64,000 bases of DNA. Origin: Phoronis australis. Its lineage: Eukaryota; Phoronida; Phoronidae. Location: contig NMRA01000274.1 of the NCBI GenBank assembly GCA_002633005.1, positions 415,143 to 479,142 of the forward strand, given 5' to 3'. This document shows positions 12,801 to 22,400 of the stretch, one piece after another. Every line of letters starts with the position of its first letter. The first letter of the stretch is position 1. Below the pieces are notes generated by a model, which searched no databases, was not told the origin of the DNA, and was given only the letters and a program-made list of their open reading frames with translations. The translations under genes were made by a program, and so were the position numbers.

Positions 12801-15800
12801 AATAATTGTGTAGGCCATCAAAATCCACAATGTATGGCTACGATAAACAAAGTTCACAGAGGCAAGCTACACATGCAATAGATAAACTTCATTCTGTGGT
12901 GTGTTTGTGTAGAATTACAAACTCGCCATCTAAAAAAACAATGACTTTTATTCTACACAAAAACAAATTTTAAACTTTTTGCAGGTGGTGCTACATATGA
13001 CGTTACCATAATCCAAAAATTCAACCAAACCATACTGCAACAAAAAGAGCATAATGAAAAACTCCTATACCAATCTGTCCCTTCACATAACACAAGTACT
13101 GTTACATTAAGGAGATTTAAACCCGCGTTCCAAACAAGAAACAAACTTTTGATTGAGATCACTTACCGCTAAGAAACTGACATCAACTTGTTCCTTAATA
13201 ACATGGGAAGTGACTTCTGGGTTTGAAAAGAACCGACAGTTCGTTATTCCTTGAAACCATGCTCCGCGCATAAAATAACATTAAATGACAAGCCAACTTC
13301 TAGAGCTTGGTGTTAAGTAATAACAATTTTTAGAGCTTGGTGTTAAGCAATAACAACTTCTAGAGCTTGGTGTTAAGAAACAACAACTTCTAGAGCTTGG
13401 TGTTTAGCAATAACAACTTGTAGAGCTTGGTGTCGAGCAATAACAACCAGTCGGTTCTTTCAGAGCCCTGAAATCAACTCAATTTTGACTGAGGTGCAAA
13501 TCACAATTGCATTTCTGTGACGGAGGGCAAGCTTATGGCTTCTTTAAGGATGACCAACATGAACTTAAAGTTACGCTATATCATATGCCATGCATTAGGT
13601 TGTTTCATGAAACTTTTCTCAGTACTACCTGCAAGCGTGCCACCTGGTGTGCTCTCATTCCCACAATTTCCTCCCACGCACCAAAGCCTGAAAAATAAAC
13701 CGCTGTTGATAAGATTGACAACTAAACGCATTAGCAATTACCTGACAATAATAATTAACTTGGAGCAAATATCACACACCGTGGAAAACTTCCACATGAT
13801 AGCAATTCACAAAGCCAAAGCAACAGAGACTGTAAAAGTTTTAAACCGAAATTGACTGTTGTGACGCAGATATTCTGGGAGCATTAAATGTAAAGACATA
13901 CTCTTTAAAAAATGCACATGGCTGAAGGACAGTAAAGACCACATTTCTCGATTTGCATATTTACTGCTTTTTAGCAACTTCCTTTCCAAGATGACAGAGA
14001 ATATATCTCTAACAGACTTAACATATTTCATTAATGGAAACAGAAGTTGGATTTTTTTTTGCATAAGATTATGTGAAAGGCAATTTTTCTAATTTCTGAA
14101 AATCAAGAGTGAACCGATTCGGTATCAAAAGATGCAAAATAGGCACTGCTTGGCTTGTGCTGTGACTAAACCGACATTTACTCTACAGCTGTCAACATAT
14201 TCAAATAGCTTCTGACTTTTTCTAAAGATGGCATTGTTAAACTATAAACAGCATTGTCAAAATCAGCAAAGTCAGACATGACAATTATACCAAACACAAA
14301 ACTGTTGAATTGGTTGAAAAGAATTCTTCAGTTTTTGAAAATCTAGGTCATTTTATGTTCAACATTTTTTGAGAAACAAAAAGATAAATCTGCGTTGCAA
14401 TGAGAGCACCGAAAGCATTGTGTCGTGACTGCAACACTACCGTACTACTTACTGGACAACAATTTCACAGATCCGGGACTTAAGGCACTCACTCTATTGC
14501 TGAATTGTTCCAGTAATTGAAAGTCTTTCTGGGGGGCTGATTCCAACAGTAGTATTCTCTTATTACTAATAGCATCTTCGTGGCCTGTAGACAATTGAAG
14601 AAATGTTATCGATTAATGAATGCAGGGAATGGCACAAGGTAGCAATGATCTTGTAAGATCTAGTGTAGCTTTCCTGTTTGCTAATTTTACTAACAAGACA
14701 TTGTAATGTGACCCAATTTATTGCAGAAGGACTAGGGGCCAAAAATTTAACACTAAAAAGATTTCTACTTTCAGAAAATTTAACTCTAAAAAGATTTCTA
14801 CTTTCAGAAAATAAATACCTTTACTAGGTTCAAATCAACGGTTTTGAAGATAATTGGCTAAGTGAGCAGACATGTCACTGAGGTCCTATTTCACTTTAAC
14901 GCCCTGACCCCCTCACCTGCCTTTTGTGATTGTCAGAAGCAATTTGTCGCAGGACTGGCCATGGGAATAAATTTCAAGCAGCACCCAATAGCCTAAGTTG
15001 ACAGGTTGGCATAATCAGGGGCACTGTGGTGCAATGCAAGATTCCTCGAGATGGTGACCGTGATACCCACCACAGATGAGATGCAATAACTCACATATAA
15101 GCAAAGAAACTCATTTAAAAGCCACTTGCGTTCCTTGTATTCACTTATAACAGGACTAACTGACTGGTGAAAACTCGAATGGTTGCGACATTACAAATTT
15201 CTCTCTTTTAACAATACTTGTTGATTTCAAAAGCCTAGCAATAACTCAGTGGTATTATCTATGGCAGCTTTTCAGAGTATCAGACTGTTGTGTCGTTTGT
15301 AATTCTTCACTACTTAGCACATGATATGGCAGAAGAGTGAAATTCTGTAATGTCAAATTTCTACATAAAACTACAGATTAAGAAAATTTTGGTCCATCAC
15401 AAATATGGTTTGTACTGTGAAGGTTTCATCAAGAAACACTTGGTAAAGTTTCCAGAAAAGTCATCAGCCTTTAAACAATGGAAAATGACAATTATTTTTG
15501 AAGAAAATTAATTGGAGAATTACTGTACCACCCAAAGCCACATAGGCTTTTGTTTTAATATTAATTGCCCCAAAACATCAATAGGACTCTTAAACCCGCC
15601 CTGGTTATCTGTGCACGGAAATAGTTACACTGGCTTTTAGATAACTCTGAGAAGCGTGGTAGATAATTGGCATGTGACAACACGCTATCTCTGGCCACTC
15701 AACAATGGAGAAAAATCTTATCGGATTTGCAGCATCATTGGTATCTGGAATGGCTACTGAATAAGAAAAATGTTAAATGAGTTAGAATTTCAAATATCAA

Positions 15801-18694
15801 TGAAACTAATAGCAATATCAGGCTTTGCCCACATATTGCTAACAGAAAGAAATCAGGAAACGAATGTTCACTACATCCACAACCAACTTTTACACAGAAC
15901 AGTCACCACACTTTGGAATTGTGCAAGAGCAGTGACCATATACCAGAGACTAGACAGCAGAGAAACTCCATTGATTCGAAGAGATAAGAAGATTAGTGTT
16001 CACTAGGAATGCCTGATTCCTAATAATGTAGCCAGGTGGACACTAAGTATTGCCACACAACACGATGATCACTCAGACACAATCAACTGTTATGCCAGAC
16101 AGTTTTTTGCATTATGTTGCTGGCAAATATCTCTCAACAAAAGAACTTCTTTACATATGCTCAATGTCTGAAGTTTTATCACCAATAACCAATGGCATGC
16201 AAATAGTTGGCCAATGCCCTTGGCAGGTTTCATGGTAACCTTCCTTAAAATGGCCACAAACCTGGGGCCCATTCCAAGTAAACCGACTTAGTTTAGTCAA
16301 ATCTTAAATTTCAGTCAAGTCTAAGATAAAACTTAAATTTCTCTCAACTCCGTTTCAAGAAAGAGATCTCAGTTTTGACTTAAACTTTTGACTTAGGTTT
16401 TATATTAATTCTAACTTACGGGATTGTTAAGTTTCAAAGTTTGGAAGTTGAGGTAAATGTTAGACTAAAGAAAACAATGAACTTTGAAGTCAGTTTCTTG
16501 TAACGCCCCCTGCCTTCCAAATACAAATACTAATGCTTCATTTATACCATCAACCATTATGAAATTGTTTTCAAATTATTCCTTATAGTAGGCAAGTTAG
16601 AGCTGATATCAGGGCTTTAATTGGTTGTTTCTTATTACTTGACACAAGACTTGTCACAGCATGTCATTTTGTGCAACAAGATCTCAAGGGGTAAAGTTGT
16701 TAAAGTTTCTTAGGTTATCATTTCGATTTCGTTTTACGCAACTTTTGATTTGTTATGAAAAATCCTATGATTCTTATTTTTTGATAGCCCCTTCAAAGAC
16801 ATGATACTCTTATTAGTTAGCCAGATTTGGACATTTTTCTACAGTGTTCTACATAACCTTAAGTATCCTTGCCTTTTCAGATGCGGTGATTAAGAATTTC
16901 ATTTTTAGGGTCCTACATTACCCTTTAAAAAAATGTTATCACCAACATATCTAGAGTAGATTCACATGTTCTCTAATTACCGATATTTTGAAGTAGTTAT
17001 CCTTCTTACAAATAGACCTGGTGGCCCTTACTTAAATGTTCACCTTGGTCATGTTGCCTGTCATGTTAAAAACATACCGCCATGTATGTCGATCAACCAA
17101 ACAAAAAAGCATATGAAAGAACTGAATGTGCCTCACAACTAAGCCAGTCAATGAAAGATAACCAGGAGTGATTTCCGCAATTAATTTACAAAGAAATCTA
17201 CCAGTCGATGGCTAGTATCAACTGCAGGCAGCTAAGTCAAGTGTTCAAACTGATCAGCCTATAGACATTTAACAGCACATAGGCAACCGATTTAGAGAAT
17301 GGCTTCTATTCCACTGCACATCACCCCCGTAAATCATGTGATACAACATTCCTTCCCCTTTCGCAGAACAGGTGAGATTCCTGGCTACAGACCTAAGCAA
17401 CTCGCCTAGCATCTTATTGGAATTTGCTCTCAGCAACACTTCCCACATCTTGAAATTTGTCCTTAGCAACGCTCTCCCTGTGTTCTGGATCCACTACCAT
17501 CAGGCTGGCACTCTCTCCATCCCAACTTGGAATCTTTACATACATCTCAGGGTTCCATCGGTCTCAACTTAGTTGGGCGCCGATATTCAAAAATTCACCT
17601 GTTTGTGGACGGTATTCAAACCAGACCCATATCGTGCGAGTCAAGCATTCAAACTGATTCTCCAATAGCCATTGCCCATTGGAGAGCGGCTCTGATTGCA
17701 CATCAACATCTAGAAGTCACGTGATACAACACAAAGCTGTGCCTTTCTGTAATATGAGTTCAGTTAAAGCTGTCCGCTAAGCTGTCAAGGTTGAATTCTT
17801 AACCATAACACTATTGGGTTTGAAAATATTACCAAGCCGATCTTGAATTAGTGCCGAATGAGACAGCAACTACATTCACAAGAAATTTGTACCTCTGCCA
17901 CTTTTGAATCCACAATACTAAGGTCAACTGGCTAACCCAATAAACTTTGAGGCATGTAACTTTTTGGGTCCCTTGTGGTTTCATGCTCTTTTTGGAAACG
18001 GAAGCCGAATCTTGGTAAGGTATATAATGACACCAATTTGGTGAATGTAAAAGTCCCAAATTTGTTTTTTAGCCAGTAAAACAGAGCAACATCTGACCAG
18101 CCAGCTACCTGCATCGTCTGTAAGACTATAAGAACTATGACGGCTAATGTCAAAGCACAGTTTTGTACAAAACTTTTAAGCAAAGGCAGCTTTAAAGCAT
18201 AGATACTCAATTTGGTAATAGTTGGATACATGGGTCCCTGATTTGAGAACTAGTTACGCCTGTTACACTTACACTGTAAGTGACTTACAGTGTAAGTGAC
18301 TTACAGTGTTATTCAGTGTTAGTAACTGGTTCCCTAAATCTAATCAACTTTAAATTAGGGATACACCAAACCGAATATTACCCTTAAGTTGACTTTTACA
18401 AAAATGGACAGCTAAAATCAATAATTCCATAAATTAGTATCATATTTACACATTTAACACAGAGCGTACCAAATACAATTAAAGTTAAAACTGACCGAGG
18501 GCACAGGCCATCGCCAGTCCAACCATTCCACCACCAGAAATTACAACGTCATATGTTTCATTATCCCGCGTGGTACCGTTACTTGAAGAAGTTGAAAATG
18601 TTCTCGCGTTACGTGTGAGTTTGTAGCGCTTACAAAACTTGCAAAACGAGCCTAATATTTTACGATTCAGTCCTAAAGGCAACATCGTGAACAT
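3611..18694 (-). CDS. COQ6: COQ6, ubiquinone biosynthesis flavin monooxygenase (whole gene, about 11 exons)
   Basis: COQ6 is the FAD-dependent monooxygenase that hydroxylates C5 of the ubiquinone ring precursor in the mitochondrial CoQ synthome. The exons, in transcript order, are 18694-18496, 14584-14453, 13687-13629, 12540-12280, 11776-11669, 10167-10105 (or 9648-9586), 8621-8514, 7694-7616 (or 6871-6793), 5956-5836, 4885-4770 and 3840-3611. With one copy of each duplicated exon the phases match throughout and give 491 residues (human 468). The three flavoprotein motifs are present: GGGMVG (54-59), the GADG block from residue 219, and GDSAHR followed by HPLAGQG (from 377). The first 45 residues are basic and serine-rich, as in a mitochondrial presequence. 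The C-terminal tail is uncertain. Confidence 0.93.
4669..4740. repeat. Short direct repeat
   Basis: CAGGCACTAAGACCTAATGA occurs twice, about 29 bp apart, inside a COQ6 intron. Confidence 0.7.
4770..4885 (-). CDS. COQ6: COQ6 exon 10: GD motif
   Basis: It encodes [20 protein letters not shown] and a helical tail. This is the third FAD-contact motif and the most conserved stretch of the family. The last Gly codon of exon 9 is completed here, and the exon ends in phase 1. Confidence 0.94.
5347..5612. repeat. Tandem duplication in a COQ6 intron
   Basis: A block with GGTGGACAATGCGATGGAGC and ATATCTGTCTA occurs at 5347-5460 and again at 5473-5612. The second copy has an inserted 30-bp segment. Both end in A-rich tracts. 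Confidence 0.75.
5836..5956 (-). CDS. COQ6: COQ6 exon 9
   Basis: It encodes [20 protein letters not shown] through HRMALIG, matching human [21 protein letters not shown] and RVALIG. The start at the CTCTCGTCAG acceptor is chosen because it fits the phase of exon 8 and keeps the human spacing. An acceptor at about 5972 would also stay open and add six residues. Confidence 0.85.
6190..6290. mobile_element. Palindromic MITE family, copy 1
   Basis: The inverted arms (GTCGGATAT...ACATTTTGAGAA and TTCTCAAAATGT...ATACCCGAC) flank a core TTCTCTACTGAATAACGG. It has no coding capacity. Related copies lie near 25648, 31333 and 36897. Confidence 0.65.
6793..6871 (-). CDS. COQ6: COQ6 exon 8, downstream copy
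   Basis: It encodes the same protein as 7616-7694, with synonymous changes in two adjacent Lys codons. Splicing both copies would break the frame, because 79 bp is not a multiple of three. The copies sit in an approximately 820-bp-spaced duplication, and an N (7356) ends the left copy. Confidence 0.7.
7616..7694 (-). CDS. COQ6: COQ6 exon 8, upstream copy
   Basis: It encodes [19 protein letters not shown] and a short tail, matching human WSDADHTDFIDTAGAMLQY. The length of 79 bp runs from phase 0 to phase 1, so only one copy can be used in a frame-preserving transcript. Confidence 0.85.
8514..8621 (-). CDS. COQ6: COQ6 exon 7
   Basis: It encodes 36 residues, [18 protein letters not shown] through [12 protein letters not shown], aligned with human LSDTLSSLVWSTSHEHAA and EKFVDAVNSAF. 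The donor is GTAAGT, and it is phase 0 at both ends. Confidence 0.92.
9027..9370 (+). mobile_element. Non-autonomous TIR element with internal 30-bp minisatellite, copy 1
   Basis: It starts CAGGGCTTGGAAAGAAC, the kind of end seen in hAT-like elements. About nine tandem 30-bp units follow (CTCTACAAGTTGTTATTGG plus TTAACACCA), then a weak inverted end (TTTTTTTGAGCCTC). It lies in a COQ6 intron. The open frame across the array simply repeats LYKLLLVNT and is not a gene. Confidence 0.6.
9586..9648 (-). CDS. COQ6: COQ6 exon 6, downstream copy
   Basis: Its exon sequence and splice sites are identical to 10105-10167. It belongs to a roughly 510-bp tandem duplication with a single N (9907) at the seam. 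If both copies were spliced, 21 residues would be duplicated in frame. An unmerged haplotype is the simpler explanation. Confidence 0.7.
10105..10167 (-). CDS. COQ6: COQ6 exon 6, upstream copy
   Basis: It encodes 21 residues, [19 protein letters not shown] after PM, matching human [19 protein letters not shown]. It starts after TCGTTTCAG and ends at a GTAAAG donor, phase 0 at both ends. An identical exon lies 519 bp downstream in the transcript (9586-9648). Confidence 0.88.
11217..11314. mobile_element. Foldback element, arms of about 49 bp
   Basis: Left arm AATCCTACACTAATCTC pairs with right arm GAGACGAGTGTAGGATT, and pairing continues inward through ACCTCTTAGAAATTTC to the centre with few mismatches. 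It is a near-perfect inverted repeat in a COQ6 intron, typical of a MITE. Confidence 0.7.
11669..11776 (-). CDS. COQ6: COQ6 exon 5: GADG (DG) motif
   Basis: It encodes 36 residues, [15 protein letters not shown] onward, ending VVATLHLPE. This is the second flavin/NADPH-contacting motif of the UbiH/COQ6 family. It is phase 0 at both ends. Confidence 0.94.
12280..12540 (-). CDS. COQ6: COQ6 exon 4
   Basis: It encodes 87 residues beginning [12 protein letters not shown] and including [16 protein letters not shown], close to human VWDACSEALIMF and YIVENDVIMHALTKQL. It is phase 0 at both ends, with a GTACGT donor. Confidence 0.93.
13214..13474 (-). mobile_element. Non-autonomous TIR element with internal 30-bp minisatellite, copy 2
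   Basis: This is the same family as 9027-9370 in the opposite orientation. The inverted ends carry AAGAACCGAC on the left and GTCGGTTCTT on the right, next to CTGGG and CCCTG. About five 30-bp units (TAGAGCTTGGTGTTAAGCAA plus TAACAACTTC) lie between. It sits in the intron between COQ6 exons 3 and 4. Confidence 0.65.
13629..13687 (-). CDS. COQ6: COQ6 exon 3 (59 bp): conserved FGAW block
   Basis: This small exon encodes [19 protein letters not shown], aligned with human FGAWDHICNMRYRAFRRMQ. The acceptor is TTTTTCAG and the donor GTAGTA. It completes a Ser codon from exon 2 and ends in phase 0. Confidence 0.9.
14453..14584 (-). CDS. COQ6: COQ6 exon 2
   Basis: The exon lies between a CTACAG acceptor and a GTAAGT donor. 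It encodes [10 protein letters not shown] and [16 protein letters not shown], matching the human KILLLEAGP and SNRVSSISPGS blocks. The phase is 1 at both ends. Confidence 0.92.
14585..18495 (-). other. COQ6 intron 1 (3.9 kb)
   Basis: It contains no exon that I can support. A 38-bp direct repeat lies at 14735-14810. A diverged duplication of about 130 bp is at 17230-17365 and 17600-17735, both ending near GTGATACAACA. A short palindromic tandem (CTTACAGTGTAAGTGA) is at 18265-18312. Confidence 0.5.
18496..18694 (-). CDS. COQ6: COQ6 exon 1: presequence and FAD dinucleotide-binding motif
   Basis: It encodes residues 1-66 and ends with one base of a Gly codon before a GTCAGT donor. The first Met (18694) is used; the next, three residues on, is also possible. 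The Arg/Lys/Ser-rich start precedes [19 protein letters not shown], the Rossmann-fold FAD site. Confidence 0.9.
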
Positions 18695-19209
18695 CGCTTT
18701 GCGACAGACTCGCGAACATCAGCAGAAACATATGAAAATTACGATAACTTACCCGATGCAATTTATTGTCATTTGCTTTCTTTTGGTAAATAATATGCGT
18801 GGCTTTTAAAAAGTTACAAAGCGAGAATTTCAGAAAACAATAATGTCAGTTTTTTTTGAAACAGAAAATACTCGTGTATTTAATCAAACCGTGGTTTGAC
18901 ATTTTATATGCATTCAAATATATTGTCACAATGTTCTCATTTACTTATATTTCATAAAGCTATTTACATAAACAGCTTAGGCACAATTTTAAAAAAACCT
19001 TTGATTTGTTCCACTTTACTTCATAATTTTAAGTATTTTTTACATTAAAATATTTTTATTGTTTTAAGTTGTAATAAATTAAAACCATTATGTTTTATTA
19101 GAATTTTTACAATATCAACTGCAATATAGAAAAATTGTTTTTATTTGTAAACCGAATCCACCAATCATAACGCGAGAAACGAAGGAATATTTGAACGAAA
19201 TTTCTAAAC
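18695..19209. promoter_or_regulatory. Head-to-head COQ6/FAM161 intergenic region, probable bidirectional promoter
   Basis: Only 515 bp separate the two start codons, which diverge. The sequence is AT-rich with no TATA box in an obvious position. A CCAAT box (19161-19165) stands about 45 bp before the FAM161 ATG, within a less AT-rich patch. Both genes are presumably transcribed from here. Confidence 0.55.
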
Positions 19210-19474
19210 ATGGCAACCAACCACAGTATTTCGGTGCTCACAAATTCTTGTATCAAACCGCCTATTAATCCACAAACAGGCCTTTCAGCGAGCATTAATG
19301 AGCGATCACAACTTTCTCAAAGTTTCACAGCTCGTGATTTCGGTGATGGTGATGGCGATGACGATGAAAGCTTACGAGAAGCGCCGGTTTCTCGATTGTC
19401 TTGGGCCTACCGAACTGATTCCCAGGGGAAACGAAGATCGCAATCAGGAAGACACAGTCGGAATAATTCTCTTG
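19210..19474 (+). CDS. FAM161: FAM161 exon 1
   Basis: It encodes 88 residues of low conservation from ATG 19210 (context AAACATGG), with an acidic run near residue 48. It ends in phase 1 at a GTAAAT donor, and the remainder fits the acceptor at 20651. Confidence 0.75.
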
Positions 19475-22400
19475 GTAAATCATGTCAAATGCGCCTGGCT
19501 AAAATGGTGACATTTTCGCTAACACATTTGCTTGTAACAAAAACAGACACTGGTCAGACATCGGTCCTTGATTAACCTGATTTGGGGTTGGCAGCTAGAC
19601 TACCACTGTCTCCGTCAACTGGTCGCATTAGAGACGGTGGTCAGCCCATAGGACCTCCATACGCCAGAAGCTTATCGCCAAATTATGCTTTATACTGGTT
19701 AAACTATCAAAATTATGTTGCTTTAAGTAGCTTTTGGGCTCAGAGCCTCAGAGGGACACCTTAGGCTTAGGCTTAGCCTGCTATTAGGAGGCTGTTGATG
19801 TCTAATTCCTTCCAACTCAAACAAATACTCCCGTAATCAAACCTTTTTCAAACAGTCCTTTGTTCAGTTGCCCAAATCAGCAACTGACAATTTTTACAGT
19901 GCTCATTCCAGGGGATTGTCCATGTATCGAGGTCATATGGATTAATCACATGAGGAAGTGTTCGGTGAAACTATTACTCACCACTGATTGTCGTCAATTT
20001 TAGTTGTAATAACCGTTAAAAAAACTATAAACCAGCGTCAATAATTTGGGAACTTACAGTAGCTTCAGTTTGGCGCTGGCATCAGTTTGGCTCACCGACC
20101 TGTGCCAAATTGAAGGTTTGGTGAATGCATCAGTTTGGGCTGCAACAACGTCGTATTTTCTGATAGTTATCACCGGTCAGCTGGCAACAACTTTTGAGTA
20201 AAAAAAAAATATGCTGGAAACCAGCTAACCCAACAAGTACAGACTTACCTGTCAACAAATTGTGTTCTTTTTGATGTTCTTTGATCCCTTGCTCTTGCAT
20301 TTAAGTCGAGTTCAATCTCGTAAGTCACAAAAAATAATTTACACGGCCAATACTGTTGTGCAGTAACGGGTTGGTACTTCTTATCTCTCAAAAGGTCTGT
20401 TATGGACATATATGTGAGATGCAGGGTTGTTACTGTCTTTTACGACTGACAAATGTTATTACTGGTAGTCTGTGGAAGTTTTTTAATTGTCATAGATTTC
20501 ATTATATTTTAGACTTTTATTCCTTATGAGCACCAGTTTTTCTTTGATTAACACCAGATTCTGAAGTGGGCTATGTGGACAGATTAATTGTGACATGTAG
20601 TCTTGTTTCAAAGCAATGCACTGTGATTAAAATTTCTCATTTACGTTGTAGGTAATGTTAACATGGACAAGACTGACAGCATGATAGAAGAGTTAACGAG
20701 AAATGTGGACAACTTGACAGATGCAGAATTCTATGAAAGATTAATCCAGTTAAAAAATGAGCACAAGAAAACATTGTCAATGTGTGAAAAACTCTACCAA
20801 GAAAAACTAAATGCCGAAGGGGACGGAATTGCCACAAGACAACAGAACAATCATGTCCTAAAAGACCAGATTCGTGACATGTCTGGTAAGCCACCTCTGG
20901 CTCGGCCAGTACCGGCTAATGCAAACGGTGTGCGAAAGTCGCAAGTAAGGACTCCGTACTCACTGACCAATCGAAATGCATGGGAGCAGCTCAGCGATGG
21001 TGACAGTGATGGTGAGGAAGACAATTCTCTGTATGGCTCGACCGAAAGTCTGAATGAGCTGAACGAATCATATAATGGGCAGAGAGTCAACAGATCGGCA
21101 GCACGTACGCATGATTTCAGTCCAATGAGCCGAATCGATGACATGTGGGACAATTTCTCTGTGGAAGATTACGCGCCTGACCGGACAAGGAGTGAAACGA
21201 CGATGAGGTCCTCAGCAACACAAGACCAACAACAGAAAGAGTGGCGCCACCGTATAACCATTCCAAAACCTTTTAAGATGACACTACGTGACGTCAACAA
21301 GCCAAGCCAGACGTCGTCAAAGGAGGAGTATCTCAAGGAGAGGGCGGAGAAGGAGAAGATGGAAGAGCTGGAGTGTCAGAAGAAGTTCAAAGCGACGCCG
21401 GCGCCAGCTCATATTTATGTGCCACTTTACGACGAAATCATGGAAGTGCAAGAGACAAAGAGGCGGGCGANGAGCATGAGGCAGGGTAGAAGCAGATGAG
21501 AACGATAAATTACTTGTAATGAGAAGATAGTATGTTTTTTAAATTGGTGATGCACATAATATAGGCCCCAAACAAGCATAGTTGGTACTGGTCTCTACCT
21601 TGACTCATTTTGAGTCATGCACTCATTGAGTGAAACAGCAAGAAGGCCCGCTCACATCAACTTCAGTCAAGTCTGCTGTTTTTTTTGAAAAGTTGCACAG
21701 AGGCCCATAAGCAAGTGAAGCAAGGTTTGGAATGCCTTGATTTAAGAGGTTATCAATAATAAACAAATCCCGGATCACTTTGGCTCATCTCGTGGTTTTT
21801 CTTTTTTGAAAAAATGAACCCCCCCAATGTACTTAAACAAAAAAGCATTGTCAACATTTCCTTCAAAAATGCAGTTGGCCCCCTAAACAACACCCTGCAT
21901 CCACCCGTTCATGCTGTCTGATAGCGTTTTACAACCTGAAATAGATAACCAATTTTATTTGCCTCAGTTTAAGAGTTCTTTATATGAATGAAAAATTTTG
22001 TCTGATCAGGTGAAAAAGAGGGAGAAGTATACCAAGGCAGTTGAAGAACACATGCAAAATAAACTGAAGCATAAAAAGAAGCCATTCAAAGCGAAACCAG
22101 CCAGGAACGATGTGATTGATGAAAGTATTGCCGAGCGAATCAAAGAGGAAGAGGAGTATCGCAAGATCCGCAAGCAAATGAGGGCAGTGGAGTTACTGCG
22201 GCAGTCAAAGCTGCCGCCAAGCATGGCTGCTCGCGAGGAACAAAAGCGTATTGGTGTTACGACAACAAAGCCGCGAAAGTCGGCCTTGAAGAAGTCCACT
22301 GGCCTGTCCGAGGAGCCAACATTTCGGCCTAGAATCAATGAAAACATTCCCGATTTTGAGCGGAAACACCGCCAGCTGATGACTGAGATGTCTAGAAAAA

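Noticed and set aside
13165-13270. A minus-strand frame containing GAW near 13257 looked at first like COQ6 exon 3.
   Set aside because: It overlaps the end of a repeat element, lacks the rest of the conserved block, and the true exon with FGAW is at 13629-13687 with matching phases.
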